A DNA stretch of 55,824 bases from an uncultured Oscillospiraceae bacterium (GCA_949297075.1 CASFRX010000038.1:1-55824); one strand, 5' to 3'; shown: positions 1-8,979, numbered from the stretch's first letter. A program made the numbers and translations. Notes: a model not told the origin generated them from the letters alone.

Positions 1-135
1 AAACGGCAAGCATAGTGCTTTTTGGCTACATATTTTCGATACAATTCCCCCTAAATGATAGTCAAAGTTAAACGATTGTTTTAACCTAATCTTTTCTGTA
101 ATACTTCACTATGCGCTCGGGCGCATTTATCGACA

Positions 136-168
136 GTCTGAGCCTCCGGCTTAGCCGGAGGTTCAGAC
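136..168. repeat. 15-bp inverted repeat (hairpin), possible terminator
   Basis: Arms 136-150 and 154-168 pair over 15 positions (one G-T) around a TTA loop. A short T run follows on the plus strand at 169-172. It lies just beyond the 3' end of the minus-strand membrane-protein gene, so it may end that transcript or a plus-strand transcript coming from outside. A second short hairpin (ATGCGC/GCGCAT) sits just to its left near 112-127. The T run is weak on the minus side. Confidence 0.5.
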
Positions 169-178
169 TTTTAGATAA

Positions 179-871
179 TTATTCTGCTGTTTCGGCTTCC
201 TTTTTCTTTTGTTTAACTGCCCAACGGATTATGAAAACAAGGGCGACTGCGGGAAGAATTATGAGAACTGCTTTCAGGAGCAAATCCATGGGAATCAGCT
301 CGTAAACACCGTCTCCCAAAGCAGTGAACAAAATAACCCTCGGAGCTATTCCGATGACGGAAACGGCGAGATATTTTAAGAAAGGAAGCTTGATTGAGCC
401 CAAGAAAAGGCTTGTAAAATCAATGGGGAAAACGGGCAAAAAACGGATTGCAAAAAGGGAGGAAAACTTGGATTTATCCTGCATATTCAGCAGCTTTTCT
501 CCGCCTTTGGCTTTTTTGATAAGCCTCGTTACATATTCGCCGCCAAGGGCTCTGCCGAGCCAATATGCGGCCGCTACCTCAAGGGTAATTCCGAAAATGC
601 TGATGAAAATGGCGGTGCCTATATCAAAGGCCATGCCAACGCTCACATAAACCAGCATTGCAGGGATTACAAAGGTAAAGCCTTTGAGCAAAAAGATGAG
701 GATTGCTATGATTACTGCCGCCGTGTAGCTCGGCGCCGCCTCAACGATTGAGCGGATATCTAAGTTAACTAAGCGGTCGTAATTCAGGGCAACGGCGGTA
801 AAAATCGCCGCCAAAATTATTAAACGGATTATGAGTGGCAAAAGCTCTTTGTTTATAAATTCTTTGTTCAA
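179..871 (-). CDS. TVP38/TMEM64 (DedA/VTT-type) membrane protein
   Basis: A polytopic inner-membrane protein of 230 residues with about six hydrophobic segments. The central stretch, with the glycine-rich reentrant-like segment and the 'FRFLPVFPIDFTSLFLGS'-type motif near residues 143-160, is the VTT/SNARE-associated signature of the TVP38/DedA superfamily. Members are linked to lipid scrambling and membrane homeostasis; the substrate here is not known. The start is a TTG at 869-871, chosen because AAAGGA lies about 9 bases upstream and no better ATG is present. The C-terminus is a short Lys/Glu-rich cytoplasmic tail. It follows the P-type ATPase gene in the same direction with about 48 bp between, so co-transcription is likely. 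Confidence 0.8.
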   Translation of the reverse strand: MNKEFINKELLPLIIRLIILAAIFTAVALNYDRLVNLDIRSIVEAAPSYTAAVIIAILIFLLKGFTFVIPAMLVYVSVGMAFDIGTAIFISIFGITLEVAAAYWLGRALGGEYVTRLIKKAKGGEKLLNMQDKSKFSSLFAIRFLPVFPIDFTSLFLGSIKLPFLKYLAVSVIGIAPRVILFTALGDGVYELIPMDLLLKAVLIILPAVALVFIIRWAVKQKKKEAETAE

Positions 872-919
872 AGTTTAAATTCCTTTTGTTTTAAAAATAG
901 TCGCTTGTCAAGTATACTA

Positions 920-3418
920 TTATTTTTTTCCCTTAGTCAAGGCTTTTGATATCTCTACGGTTAGGGTGACGAAAAGGCTCAAGCCTGCTACAGTGAGCCA
1001 TTGGACTGCGCTTAGGGAAACTGTGCCGAAAAGGGAAGAAAGGGCAGGAACGGTGACAACTGCTGTTTGCAGAGCAAGGCAGATGAAAAGGGCAAGATTC
1101 ATTTTTCGGTTGGAAAACAGACCTATTTTGAAAAGGGAATGTTCGCTTCGGCAGTTTACAGCTTGCAGAAGCTCCACTATGCTCATTGTGCAAAAGCAGA
1201 TTGTGCGAGCGGTTTCCATATCCCAAAAAGCTCTGCCCAGAACAAAACCAAGCAGGGCAAGAGCGCCGATAAGCAAGCCTTCTGTTAGAATATCTAACCA
1301 ACCGCCTCGGCTGAAAAGCCCTTTTTTAGGGTCAAGAGGCGGTCTTTCCATTATGTCGGGCTCTGCTTTTTCAACGCCGAGAGCCATGCCGGGAAGAGAA
1401 TCGGTAACAAGGTTGGTCCAGAGCAGCTGAATAGGCAGCATGGGAGAGGGCAGGCGCATTATTCCGGCGATTAAGATTAGAACTATTTCGCCGATATTAC
1501 TGCTGATTAAAAACCGCACAACCTTTTTGATGTTGTCGTAGATTTCCCGTCCTTCTTTGACTGCGTGAACTATTGTTGCAAAGTTGTCATCGGCAAGAAC
1601 TATATCTGCCGCACCCTTTGCAACCTCTGTGCCGCTTTTGCCCATGGCGCAGCCGATATCTGCTGCCTTGAGGGCAGGTGCGTCGTTGACTCCGTCGCCT
1701 GTCATTGCCGTAACCTCGCCGTTTGCGCGAAGTGCTTTTACTATTTTAACCTTGTGTTCCGGGCTTACTCTTGCGAAAACACGGGCTGTTTTGACCTGCT
1801 CCTTCAGCTCGTTTTCGCTTAAAGCGTCGAGCTGTGCGCCTGTTATAGCTGTTGAGTTTTCCTCGGCTATGCCCAACCGCTTGGCGATTGCAAGAGCCGT
1901 TTTTGGGTTATCGCCCGTAATCATTACGGGTGTAATACCTGCCTGCTTGCAGGTTCTGACCGCCTCTTTAGCCTCTTTTCGTTCCGGGTCTTCAATAGCT
2001 ATAAGCCCAAGCAGCCGCAGGTTTCTGCGTTCTTCTTTGTCCTCCTGAGTCAGCTCTTTTGCCGCAACTGCAAGCACTCGCAAGCCCTCTTCGGCTAAAC
2101 GGTCATAATAAAACATTGCGTTGCCTATCCCTGAGCAAAGGGGGAAAATTTTTTCGGGTGCGCCCTTGGTTATTGCCGTTGTTATGTCCCCTGATTTAAC
2201 GGTTACGCTCATCATTTTTGCAGTTGAGTTAAAGGGGATTTCTTTTATTCTTTTGCCTTGTATGTCGGCTTTGTTTTTTGCCGCCGCAGCAACGATAGCC
2301 CTCTCGGTAGGTTCTCCCGAAGAGGCAGTTGCGTTACAGCAAAGCGCCGCCGCACCGAGAATTTCTCTTGCGGCAAGAGAGCCGAAATCCCTTTCGCCGT
2401 TTGGTGTGAAAATTCTGCAAACCGTCATTTTGTTTTGGGTGAGAGTGCCTGTTTTGTCCGAGCAGATATAAGTTGCGCTTCCCAGGGCTTCAACAGCCGT
2501 AAGCCTTCGCACTATGGCCTTTGCCTTTGCCATTCGCCCTATGCCTGAGCTTAAAACAATGGTCACTACCGCCGGCAAGCCTTCAGGGATTGCGGCAACG
2601 GCAAGGCTGATTGCAAGCATGAAGCTTGGCAGAAGTCCGTCGCGCCGAAGCATGCCCATAACAAAAATAAGGGCGCAGATTGCTATTGCTCCAAGCCCCA
2701 AAACCTTGCCGATTTTCTGCAAACGGAGCTGCAGGGGAGTTTGAGGAGTGGTTTCACTGCCCAGCATGGCGGCAATTTTGCCGATTTGGGTGTCCATTCC
2801 CGTTGCGGTAACTATGGCTTTTCCGTGTCCGCCGAGCAGGGTTGAGGAGGCAAAAATCATATTGTGCTGTTCCGCAATAGGTGCATCGGGCTTTACATTT
2901 GCTTTGCTGTTCTTTTCGCAGGGCATGGCTTCTCCCGTGAGTGCGCTCTCGTCGGCAGTCAGCTCTACGCTTTCAATAAGCCTGGCGTCTGCCGCAGCTC
3001 TGTCACCTGCGGCAACGATAATTATATCTCCGGGTACTACTTGAGAGGCGGGGATTTTCTCTTCCTTGCCGCTTCTCAAAACCCTTGCCTGAGGCGCCGC
3101 CATTTCTTTGAGCCTGGCTATGGCGTGCTCTGCCTTTGTCTCCTGTATTACACCCACAACTGCGTTTAGTATAACTATGCCCAGAATAATTATGGGGTCT
3201 ATGTAACTGCTGTCTTTTTCTGCCCAAGCGGTGAAAAAAGATATGCCGGCGGCAATAATAAGGGTGATTACGGTAAAATCCTTGAATTGCAAGAGGAATT
3301 TTAATATTATGCTCTCTTGTTTTTTCTCTTTCAGTCGGTTTTCTCCGTGCTGTTCAAGCAATCTTGCCGCCTGAGCCTTTGTCAGGCCTGTTTTCGGGTC
3401 TGTTTTAAGGTAGTCCAT
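920..3418 (-). CDS. Calcium-type P-type ATPase (P2A cation pump)
   Basis: An 832-residue ATP-driven cation pump of the membrane. The order is typical: N-terminal cation-ATPase domain (residues ~1-60), actuator domain, the M4 motif PEGLPA (about 275-280) that marks Ca2+ pumps, and the phosphorylation motif CSDKTGTLT with the acyl-phosphate Asp at 321. Nucleotide-binding and hinge (TGDGVNDAPAL) segments follow, then four to six C-terminal helices. Length and motif order match bacterial SERCA-like enzymes (type P2A), so Ca2+ export is the likely role, although Mn2+ is possible. The actuator loop reads TGEA (161-164) instead of the usual TGES; the catalytic Glu is kept. The gene runs ahead of the TVP38-like gene. 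Confidence 0.9.
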   Translation of the reverse strand: MDYLKTDPKTGLTKAQAARLLEQHGENRLKEKKQESIILKFLLQFKDFTVITLIIAAGISFFTAWAEKDSSYIDPIIILGIVILNAVVGVIQETKAEHAIARLKEMAAPQARVLRSGKEEKIPASQVVPGDIIIVAAGDRAAADARLIESVELTADESALTGEAMPCEKNSKANVKPDAPIAEQHNMIFASSTLLGGHGKAIVTATGMDTQIGKIAAMLGSETTPQTPLQLRLQKIGKVLGLGAIAICALIFVMGMLRRDGLLPSFMLAISLAVAAIPEGLPAVVTIVLSSGIGRMAKAKAIVRRLTAVEALGSATYICSDKTGTLTQNKMTVCRIFTPNGERDFGSLAAREILGAAALCCNATASSGEPTERAIVAAAAKNKADIQGKRIKEIPFNSTAKMMSVTVKSGDITTAITKGAPEKIFPLCSGIGNAMFYYDRLAEEGLRVLAVAAKELTQEDKEERRNLRLLGLIAIEDPERKEAKEAVRTCKQAGITPVMITGDNPKTALAIAKRLGIAEENSTAITGAQLDALSENELKEQVKTARVFARVSPEHKVKIVKALRANGEVTAMTGDGVNDAPALKAADIGCAMGKSGTEVAKGAADIVLADDNFATIVHAVKEGREIYDNIKKVVRFLISSNIGEIVLILIAGIMRLPSPMLPIQLLWTNLVTDSLPGMALGVEKAEPDIMERPPLDPKKGLFSRGGWLDILTEGLLIGALALLGFVLGRAFWDMETARTICFCTMSIVELLQAVNCRSEHSLFKIGLFSNRKMNLALFICLALQTAVVTVPALSSLFGTVSLSAVQWLTVAGLSLFVTLTVEISKALTKGKK

Positions 3419-3493
3419 ATAAATTAAAGCTCCCTCAGTTGAAATACCTTTAAAAATATATGCTTTGGGAATAGTAAATATAATGTTTATAAA

Positions 3494-3522
3494 TTGACAA
3501 TGGTGATGTTTTGATATAAAAT
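3494..3522 (+). promoter_or_regulatory. Promoter of RNase P RNA
   Basis: TTGACA at 3494-3499 and TAAAAT at 3517-3522 with a 17-bp spacer. Transcription would begin near 3530, exactly where the P1 helix of the RNase P RNA starts. Confidence 0.75.
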
Positions 3523-3530
3523 AAATATTT

Positions 3531-3875
3531 GCAAGCGAATTGGGCAGCTGCGGCAGAGGAACTTATCACTCCTTTTGACGAGGAAAGTCCGGGCTTCGCA
3601 GAGCAGGATAACGGCTAACGGCCGCCGAGGGTGACCTTAGGGAAAGTGCAACAGAGATATACCGCCTGCATTTTGCAGGTAAGGGTGGAAAGGCGAGGTA
3701 AGAGCTCACCGGCGCACAGGAGACTGTGCGGCCCTGTAAACCCTATCCGGAGCAACACCGACCGAAGTGGCTTGCTCGGCCTATACTTCAACGGGTGGCT
3801 TGAGCCCTGCGGCAACGCAGGGCCTAGATAGATAGTTGCCTTAAAAGACAGAACCCGGCTTACAGATTCGCTTGC
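3531..3875 (+). ncRNA. rnpB: RNase P RNA (class A)
   Basis: This is the catalytic RNA that removes the 5' leader from pre-tRNAs. Both ends pair to form helix P1: GCAAGCGAAT at 3531-3540 with ATTCGCTTGC at 3866-3875. The conserved cores are visible: GAGGAAAGTCCGGGC near 3579-3597, the ACAG(A)-type element followed by GGTAAGGGTGGAAAGG, the AGAGCTCACC segment, GTAAACCC, and the 3' AGACAGAACCCGGCTTACAG near 3845-3865. Its length of about 345 nt fits bacterial type A. P1 is directly followed by a T run (3876-3882), which suggests that P1 with the T tract ends transcription. No open frame in this stretch is credible. Confidence 0.97.
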
Positions 3876-3913
3876 TTTTTTTGTTTGTATCTAAGGAGGC
3901 AGTAAGCAGTAAA

Positions 3914-5047
3914 ATGGAGGATATTTATATTGGCGGCAAAAAGCCTAAAAAGGGCAATTCAAGCTCTGAGGATATCTATATAACTCCCCGTGCAAGACGG
4001 GAACAAGCCTATTACGAGCCGCCTGAAGAGGATGATTACTACAACGAGCCCGAATATCCCGAAGACCCCTATGAGCCTGATGACGAAGAGCCGGAGAAGC
4101 CCAAGACCAAGGCGAAAAAACGCAAAAAGGGCGGCAAGCTCAAAAGAAAAATAAAACTGCTTTTGGTAGTTGTCCTTTTGATTTGCGGAATAGGCGTGGG
4201 TATGGTTTACGGCACTTTCAGCAGCGTGAACTATAATGAAACGGGTCACGGCGAAAATGTCTTTCTCGAAGAAAGCCAGCTCATGCAGAGTGCAAAGGTT
4301 AAGAATATACTGCTTATAGGTGTTGACAGGCGCAATGCAAACGATGCGTCCAGGTCCGATACAATGCTCATGGTTTCAGTCAACACGGCAAATCGCAAAA
4401 TCAAGCTGACCTCGTTTATGCGTGATACCTATGTTTATATTCCCGAACGCCAAAAAAGCGCAAAGCTCAATGCCGCCTGCACCTGGGGCGGAGCGCAAAT
4501 GGTTATGGATACAATAGAATATAATTTCAACATAAAAATCGACCACTATGTTTTGGTGGATTTCACGATGTTTGAAGATATTGTGAACGGTCTCGGCGGC
4601 GTTGAAGTTGAAGTGAGCGAAAAAGAAGCAAAATATTTGAGAGACCGTGTTCACCTCAAAAATATTGTTGCAGGCGAAAATGTGCATCTCAACGGCAAGG
4701 AAGCTCTTTGGTATTGCCGAATAAGAGAGCTTGACTCCGACTTTATGAGAACTCAGCGTCAGCGCAAGGTGCTCACATCAATTATCGACAAGGCGAAAAG
4801 CACAAACCCCATTAAGCTCTATGAGCTTTTGGGCGATATAGTTGCCCTTGTGGAAACGGATATGTCTCCGGCAAACCTTACGGGGCTTGCGGTTAACGGC
4901 CTTTTGCGCTATTTGCACTATGATATCGAGCAGGGCAGAGTTCCTGCGGAGGATACATGGGTCAGCAAGCGCATTAACGGGCAGTCCGTGCTCAGCGTAG
5001 ATATGGGCAAAAACCGAGAATACCTTGAGGAATTTATATATGAATGA
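3914..5047 (+). CDS. LytR-CpsA-Psr (LCP) family cell-wall glycopolymer ligase
   Basis: LCP proteins transfer undecaprenyl-linked glycopolymers (teichoic acids, capsule) to peptidoglycan at the outer face of the membrane. This 377-residue protein has an acidic, Pro/Glu/Tyr-rich cytoplasmic N-terminus (about 80 residues), a Lys-rich stop-transfer stretch, one membrane helix and an extracellular LCP domain. The domain starts at NILLIGVDRR and includes the conserved DTMLMVSVN and MRDTYVYIP blocks, with several Arg residues expected to bind the pyrophosphate. I place the start at ATG 3914 rather than the in-frame upstream codon at 3872, because the upstream codon overlaps RNase P RNA. AAGGAGG at 3893-3899 precedes it, though with a long 14-base gap. 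Confidence 0.9.
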   Translation: MEDIYIGGKKPKKGNSSSEDIYITPRARREQAYYEPPEEDDYYNEPEYPEDPYEPDDEEPEKPKTKAKKRKKGGKLKRKIKLLLVVVLLICGIGVGMVYGTFSSVNYNETGHGENVFLEESQLMQSAKVKNILLIGVDRRNANDASRSDTMLMVSVNTANRKIKLTSFMRDTYVYIPERQKSAKLNAACTWGGAQMVMDTIEYNFNIKIDHYVLVDFTMFEDIVNGLGGVEVEVSEKEAKYLRDRVHLKNIVAGENVHLNGKEALWYCRIRELDSDFMRTQRQRKVLTSIIDKAKSTNPIKLYELLGDIVALVETDMSPANLTGLAVNGLLRYLHYDIEQGRVPAEDTWVSKRINGQSVLSVDMGKNREYLEEFIYE

Positions 5048-5062
5048 AGGAGCGAATAGGCA

Positions 5063-6463
5063 ATGAAAAATTTTATGGATAAAGATTTTCTTTTGGATAA
5101 TGAGGCGGCTGTTGAGCTTTTTGAAGCCGCAGATAAAATGCCGATTTTCGATTGGCACTGCCACCTTTCTCCCAAGGAAATTTATGAAAATAAGCAGCCC
5201 TCCGATATTGCATGGCTCATGCTCGGCGGTGACCACTACAAATGGCGTGCAATGCGCTCTTTCGGCATAGACGAAAAATATATCACGGGCGATGCAAGCT
5301 GGCATGATAAGTTCGTTGCTTTTGCAACAATGCTTGCCTATGCTCCCGGCAACCCGCTTTACCATTGGACTCACCTTGAGCTGCAGAGATATTTCGGCAT
5401 TGATACCCCTCTTTCCGAAAAGACAGCAGAGGAAATTTGGGAAAAGGCAAACGCTCAGATTGCCGCCGGCGGCTTCACTCCCCGTGAGCTTATTACAAAA
5501 TCAAATGTAACCTGCGTCTATACAACCGATGACCCTGCGGATTCGCTTGAATATCATGTGCTTCTGGCTCGGGATGAGAGCTTCAAGACAAAGGTTATCC
5601 CTGCTTTCCGTCCCGACAAGGCTCTGGGCATTGAGCTGCCTGCCTTTATTCCGTGGCTTGCCTCTCTCGAAGAGCGTGTAGGCAGAAAAATCGAAACCTA
5701 TTCAGCTCTTGAAAAAGCGCTGCTTGAAAGAATTGAATTTTTCGCTTCCATGGGCTGCCGTGCAAGTGACCACGCTTTTACCTATGTTCCCTATGCCGAG
5801 GCTACAGCCGATGACCTTGAAGCAATATTCCAAAAGGGCAAAAAAGGCGGCGAATTTACAACCTTTGAGGTTGATGCTTATCGAACGGCGCTTATGCGTA
5901 CCCTTGCCAAGGAATACGCACGCAGAGGATGGGCTATGGAGCTACACATCGGCCCCATGCGCAACAACAACACACTTATGTTCAATAAACTCGGCCCCGA
6001 TACAGGCTTTGACTCTATTGACGACCGTGAAATTGCTCTTCCTCTTTCACGCTTCCTTGATTCTCTTGCAAAAGAGGAGCTTTTGCCAAGAACAGTTCTC
6101 TTTACTCTCAATCCCAAGGACAACTATGTTCTGGGTACTATGCTCGGCAATTTCCAGAACAGCGACGCTCCCGGCAAAATTCAGTTCGGTTCAGGCTGGT
6201 GGTTCAATGATAACCTTGACGGTATGCGTGGGCAGATGAAGGCTTTCGGCAACCTTTCCGTTCTCGGCAAATTCATCGGCATGGTTACGGATTCACGCTC
6301 TTTCCTCTCCTATCCGCGCCATGAATATTTCCGCCGTATTCTCTGCGGTCTTCTCGGCGATATGGTGGATAAGGGCCTGTATCCCAACGATATGGAAACC
6401 TTGAAGAAGCTTGTCTGCGACATTTCTTATAATAATGCTGCGGCATATTTCGGATTGAAATGA
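5063..6463 (+). CDS. uxaC: Glucuronate isomerase
   Basis: Converts D-glucuronate to D-fructuronate and D-galacturonate to D-tagaturonate, the first step of hexuronate breakdown in the cytoplasm. The protein has 466 residues, the usual length, and opens with the family start MKNFMDKDFLLDNEAA. It contains the amidohydrolase-like metal site DWHCHL (His32, His34) and the conserved C-terminal SFLSYPRHEYFRRILC region. It follows the LCP gene after 15 bp, with a GGAG-type ribosome binding site, and is followed directly by the aldo/keto reductase, whose reading frame starts at or near its stop. No other uronate genes (uxuA, uxaB, kdgK) are in the window; a GPH-type symporter that could import uronides lies far away at 45.7 kb. 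Confidence 0.95.
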   Translation: MKNFMDKDFLLDNEAAVELFEAADKMPIFDWHCHLSPKEIYENKQPSDIAWLMLGGDHYKWRAMRSFGIDEKYITGDASWHDKFVAFATMLAYAPGNPLYHWTHLELQRYFGIDTPLSEKTAEEIWEKANAQIAAGGFTPRELITKSNVTCVYTTDDPADSLEYHVLLARDESFKTKVIPAFRPDKALGIELPAFIPWLASLEERVGRKIETYSALEKALLERIEFFASMGCRASDHAFTYVPYAEATADDLEAIFQKGKKGGEFTTFEVDAYRTALMRTLAKEYARRGWAMELHIGPMRNNNTLMFNKLGPDTGFDSIDDREIALPLSRFLDSLAKEELLPRTVLFTLNPKDNYVLGTMLGNFQNSDAPGKIQFGSGWWFNDNLDGMRGQMKAFGNLSVLGKFIGMVTDSRSFLSYPRHEYFRRILCGLLGDMVDKGLYPNDMETLKKLVCDISYNNAAAYFGLK

Positions 6464-6477
6464 AAAGGAATATAAAT

Positions 6478-7593
6478 ATGGAAATGAGAAAATTTAAAGG
6501 CATTGATGTTGAGGTTTTCCCCCTGGGCTTCGGCTGTATGCGCCTGCCTACAAAGGGTAAGGATAAAAAAATCGACCGACCAAAGGCGATTGAAATGGTT
6601 CGCCATGCTATCGACGAGGGCGTAAACTATGTTGATACGGCGTTTTACTATCATGACGGCGAGAGCGAGGACTTCCTCGGCGAAGCCTTGGCAGACGGCT
6701 ACCGTGAAAAGGTCTACCTTGCAACAAAATCGCCTGTTTACGATTTAACAGAGGAAATCACCTTTGAGAGCCTGCTGGAAACTCAGCTCAAAAGGCTGAA
6801 AACAGATAGTATTGATTTCTATCTTCTCCACACCCTGAACAAGGATTTGTGGGAAAATAAAGTGCTCAAATACGATGTTCTTTCTTCTCTGAAAAAGGCA
6901 CAGGCTCAGGGCAAAATCAAATATATCGGTTTTTCTTTCCACGATGATTTGGAAATGTTCAAAAGAATTGTTGACGCTTTTGATTGGCAGTTTTGCCAGA
7001 TTCAGTATAACTATGTTGATATCAACCACCAGGCCGGCACAGAGGGCTTGGAATATGCCTACAGCAAGGGAATCAGCAGCATAGTTATGGAGCCTCTTCG
7101 CGGCGGCAGACTTGTGGGCGAGCTGCCTGAGAGAGTTAAAGAGGTTCTTCCCAAATCAAAGAGCCGTGTTGAGTTGGCGCTTGATTTTGTTTGGGATAGA
7201 GAAGAGGTTGCGCTGCTTCTCAGCGGCATGAGCACACCAAAGCAGGTTGAAGATAACCTGCGCTATGCAAAGCGCAGCCATGTGGGTATGCTAACCCCTC
7301 AGCAGAGAAAAGCTCTCAAAAAAGCGGATGAAGTTTTCCACACCATGCCCCTTGTGGGCTGCACAGGCTGCCGCTACTGTATGCCTTGTCCCTTCGGCGT
7401 TGATATTCCCGGAACCTTCTCCGCCTATAATTCTTCTGTCTATTCCGGCAAGAAAAACGCAAAGCAGACCTATGCCGATTTAAGCGGCAGCGCAGAGCTT
7501 TGCCGTGCCTGCGGTAAGTGCGTTTCAGCCTGTCCGCAAAGCATAGCCATCCCTGAGGAAATGAAGAAAATAAGGGCTTTTTTTGAGGAATAA
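6478..7593 (+). CDS. Aldo/keto reductase with C-terminal 4Fe-4S ferredoxin-like domain
   Basis: A cytoplasmic oxidoreductase of about 371 residues. The N-terminal TIM-barrel AKR domain shows LGFGCMRLP, the DTAFYYHDGESE stretch with the catalytic Tyr, the Lys in LATKSP and the His in DFYLLHTL. The C-terminus carries CTGCRYCMPCP and CRACGKCVSACP, two clusters of cysteines typical of 2x[4Fe-4S] binding, as in the clostridial COG1453 family. ATG 6478 is preferred because AAGGA (6465-6469) lies 8 bases upstream. An ATG at 6460 overlapping the uxaC stop has no ribosome binding site. Co-transcription with uxaC suggests a part in sugar-acid reduction, but the substrate is unknown. Confidence 0.88.
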   Translation: MEMRKFKGIDVEVFPLGFGCMRLPTKGKDKKIDRPKAIEMVRHAIDEGVNYVDTAFYYHDGESEDFLGEALADGYREKVYLATKSPVYDLTEEITFESLLETQLKRLKTDSIDFYLLHTLNKDLWENKVLKYDVLSSLKKAQAQGKIKYIGFSFHDDLEMFKRIVDAFDWQFCQIQYNYVDINHQAGTEGLEYAYSKGISSIVMEPLRGGRLVGELPERVKEVLPKSKSRVELALDFVWDREEVALLLSGMSTPKQVEDNLRYAKRSHVGMLTPQQRKALKKADEVFHTMPLVGCTGCRYCMPCPFGVDIPGTFSAYNSSVYSGKKNAKQTYADLSGSAELCRACGKCVSACPQSIAIPEEMKKIRAFFEE

Positions 7594-7641
7594 CACCAAT
7601 TCAAGTTCAAGTTTTTGCCTGATTTTTGCTAAAACCCACAC

Positions 7642-7670
7642 TTGACAGGTTGAGCAAATTTTGGTATAAT
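7642..7670 (+). promoter_or_regulatory. Consensus promoter of rpsF-ssb-rpsR
   Basis: TTGACA at 7642-7647 and TATAAT at 7665-7670 with a 17-bp spacer, a perfect sigma-A promoter about 85 bp upstream of rpsF. Confidence 0.85.
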
Positions 7671-7676
7671 CCTATC

Positions 7677-7750
7677 TCGCCGTAATAAAATCAGCGGCAA
7701 TCCTTGCTTCGGAACAGGGTGTCCGGGGCCAAAGACCATAAGGAGGTGCA
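7677..7750 (+). promoter_or_regulatory. Structured rpsF leader, candidate S6:S18-binding element
   Basis: The transcribed leader between the promoter and rpsF can fold into a hairpin, with CTTCGGA pairing to TCCGGGG (about 7708-7731) around an ACAGGGTG loop. It includes a CCG triplet of the kind described in S6:S18-binding leaders that autoregulate rpsF operons. The position fits that function; I did not match the full published consensus, so this is a candidate. Confidence 0.4.
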
Positions 7751-7754
7751 AACG

Positions 7755-8042
7755 ATGTCAGCAAACAACAATTACGAGATCATGTTGGTTTTCTCCCTTG
7801 CTAAAGGCGAGGAGGCTGCTAACGCGCTTACAGAGAAGTTCCAGGCAATGATCGAGAAGAACGGCACTGTCGACAGCGTTGATGTATGGGGTAAGCGCAA
7901 GCTTGAGTACCCGATCAACGATGAAACAGAGGCTCTCTATGTAGTTATCAACTACCAGAGCGCTCCTGAGTTCCAGGCAGAGCTCGACCGTGTTCTCAAG
8001 ATCACAGACGGCGTTCTTCGCTCAATGATCATTCGCAAGTAA
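7755..8042 (+). CDS. rpsF: 30S ribosomal protein S6
   Basis: A small-subunit ribosomal protein that binds the 16S central domain together with S18. Its 95 residues begin MSANNNYEIMLVFS and end with the RVLKITDGVLRSMIIRK block typical of S6. The start at ATG 7755 is fixed by AAGGAGG at 7740-7746 with 8 bases between; an in-frame upstream extension to 7704 lies in the leader and lacks a ribosome binding site. It is the first gene of the conserved Firmicutes operon rpsF-ssb-rpsR, which couples S6/S18 synthesis with the single-strand DNA-binding protein. Confidence 0.96.
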   Translation: MSANNNYEIMLVFSLAKGEEAANALTEKFQAMIEKNGTVDSVDVWGKRKLEYPINDETEALYVVINYQSAPEFQAELDRVLKITDGVLRSMIIRK

Positions 8043-8054
8043 GGAGGAAAAGAG

Positions 8055-8513
8055 ATGCTCAACTGTGCAGTTCTCATGGGTAGGCTGGTTGCAGACCCTG
8101 AACTCCGTACCACCACAACAGGTATTTCCGTTACCTCTTTCCGCATCGCTGTTGACCGCAGCTTCGTCCGCCAGGGCGAAGAGCGTCAGGCAGATTTCAT
8201 CGATATTGTCGCCTGGAGGCAGACAGCCGAGTTCGTAACTCGCTACTTCCGCAAAGGCTCGATGATAGCTGTTCAGGGCTATATTCAGACCCGCAGCTAC
8301 GAGGATAAGCAGGGTAACAAGCGCACCGCTGTTGAGGTTGTTGCAGATAATGTAAGTTTCTGCGGCTCCAAGGCAGAAAGCGGTACAACCGGCGGCGCAT
8401 TCAATGCAGCCCGTCCGGCAGCAGCGCCGGCAGCTCCTGCTGCCAGCTTCACAACAGGCGGCATGGGTGATTTTGAATCCATCGAAGACGATGACGATTC
8501 ACTCCCGTTCTAA
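8055..8513 (+). CDS. ssb: Single-stranded DNA-binding protein
   Basis: A 152-residue SSB that coats single-stranded DNA in replication and repair. Residues 1-105 form the OB fold, with MLNCAVLMGRLVADPELR and the DFIDIVAWRQTAEFV and GYIQTRSYEDKQGNKR blocks. A Gly/Ala/Pro-rich linker follows. The C-terminal tip reads DDDDSLPF, the standard acidic partner-binding tail. It sits 12 bp after rpsF with an AAGGAGGAAAAG site and 28 bp before rpsR. Confidence 0.96.
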   Translation: MLNCAVLMGRLVADPELRTTTTGISVTSFRIAVDRSFVRQGEERQADFIDIVAWRQTAEFVTRYFRKGSMIAVQGYIQTRSYEDKQGNKRTAVEVVADNVSFCGSKAESGTTGGAFNAARPAAAPAAPAASFTTGGMGDFESIEDDDDSLPF

Positions 8514-8541
8514 GCCTTAACTTTATAAGGAGGAAACTACA

Positions 8542-8787
8542 ATGGCATACGAGAAGAATGACAGACGCCCCAACAGAAAAGGCCGCAGAAAAGTCTGCAC
8601 TTTCTGTGTTGATAAAGTTGATTACATCGACTACAAGGACGTTAACAAGCTTCGCAGATTCACATCTGAGAGAGCAAAGATTCTCCCCAGACGCGTAACA
8701 GGCACTTGCGCAAAGCACCAGAGAGAGCTCACAACAGCTATCAAGCGTGCCCGCTATGTTGCTCTTCTGCCCTACACAGCCGACTAA
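8542..8787 (+). CDS. rpsR: 30S ribosomal protein S18
   Basis: The partner of S6 in the 30S platform. It has 81 residues, with a basic N-terminus, the [33 protein letters not shown] core and the [24 protein letters not shown]-terminal block. Cys residues (CTFC, C-A-K-H) show the zinc-binding C+ form. AAGGAGG lies 8 bases before ATG 8542. It is the last gene of the operon and is followed by a terminator. Confidence 0.97.
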   Translation: MAYEKNDRRPNRKGRRKVCTFCVDKVDYIDYKDVNKLRRFTSERAKILPRRVTGTCAKHQRELTTAIKRARYVALLPYTAD

Positions 8788-8830
8788 TTAAGTCTATAGC
8801 TGATTTAAGCGAAGAATAAACACGAAATTA

Positions 8831-8868
8831 ACTGCAAATCTTCAGAGGTTTGCAGTTTTTTCTTTTTT
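8831..8868 (+). terminator. Rho-independent terminator of rpsF operon
   Basis: ACTGCAAA (8831-8838) pairs with TTTGCAGT (8849-8856) and is followed by a long T-rich tract to 8868. Confidence 0.85.
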
Positions 8869-8900
8869 ATAAAATCTGCCGTTCTATATATTTATATTTA

Positions 8901-8929
8901 TTGACTTTTAAATAATCAGGTGATATACT
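8901..8929 (+). promoter_or_regulatory. Promoter upstream of lipoprotein/mre genes
   Basis: TTGACT 8901-8906 and TATACT 8924-8929 with a 17-bp spacer, 50 bp upstream of the lipoprotein start. It may also read into mreB. Confidence 0.65.
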
Positions 8930-8979
8930 CAAAGTGTATGATTATCGAATATTAATCCGAAAGGAAGGTAAGAATATTT

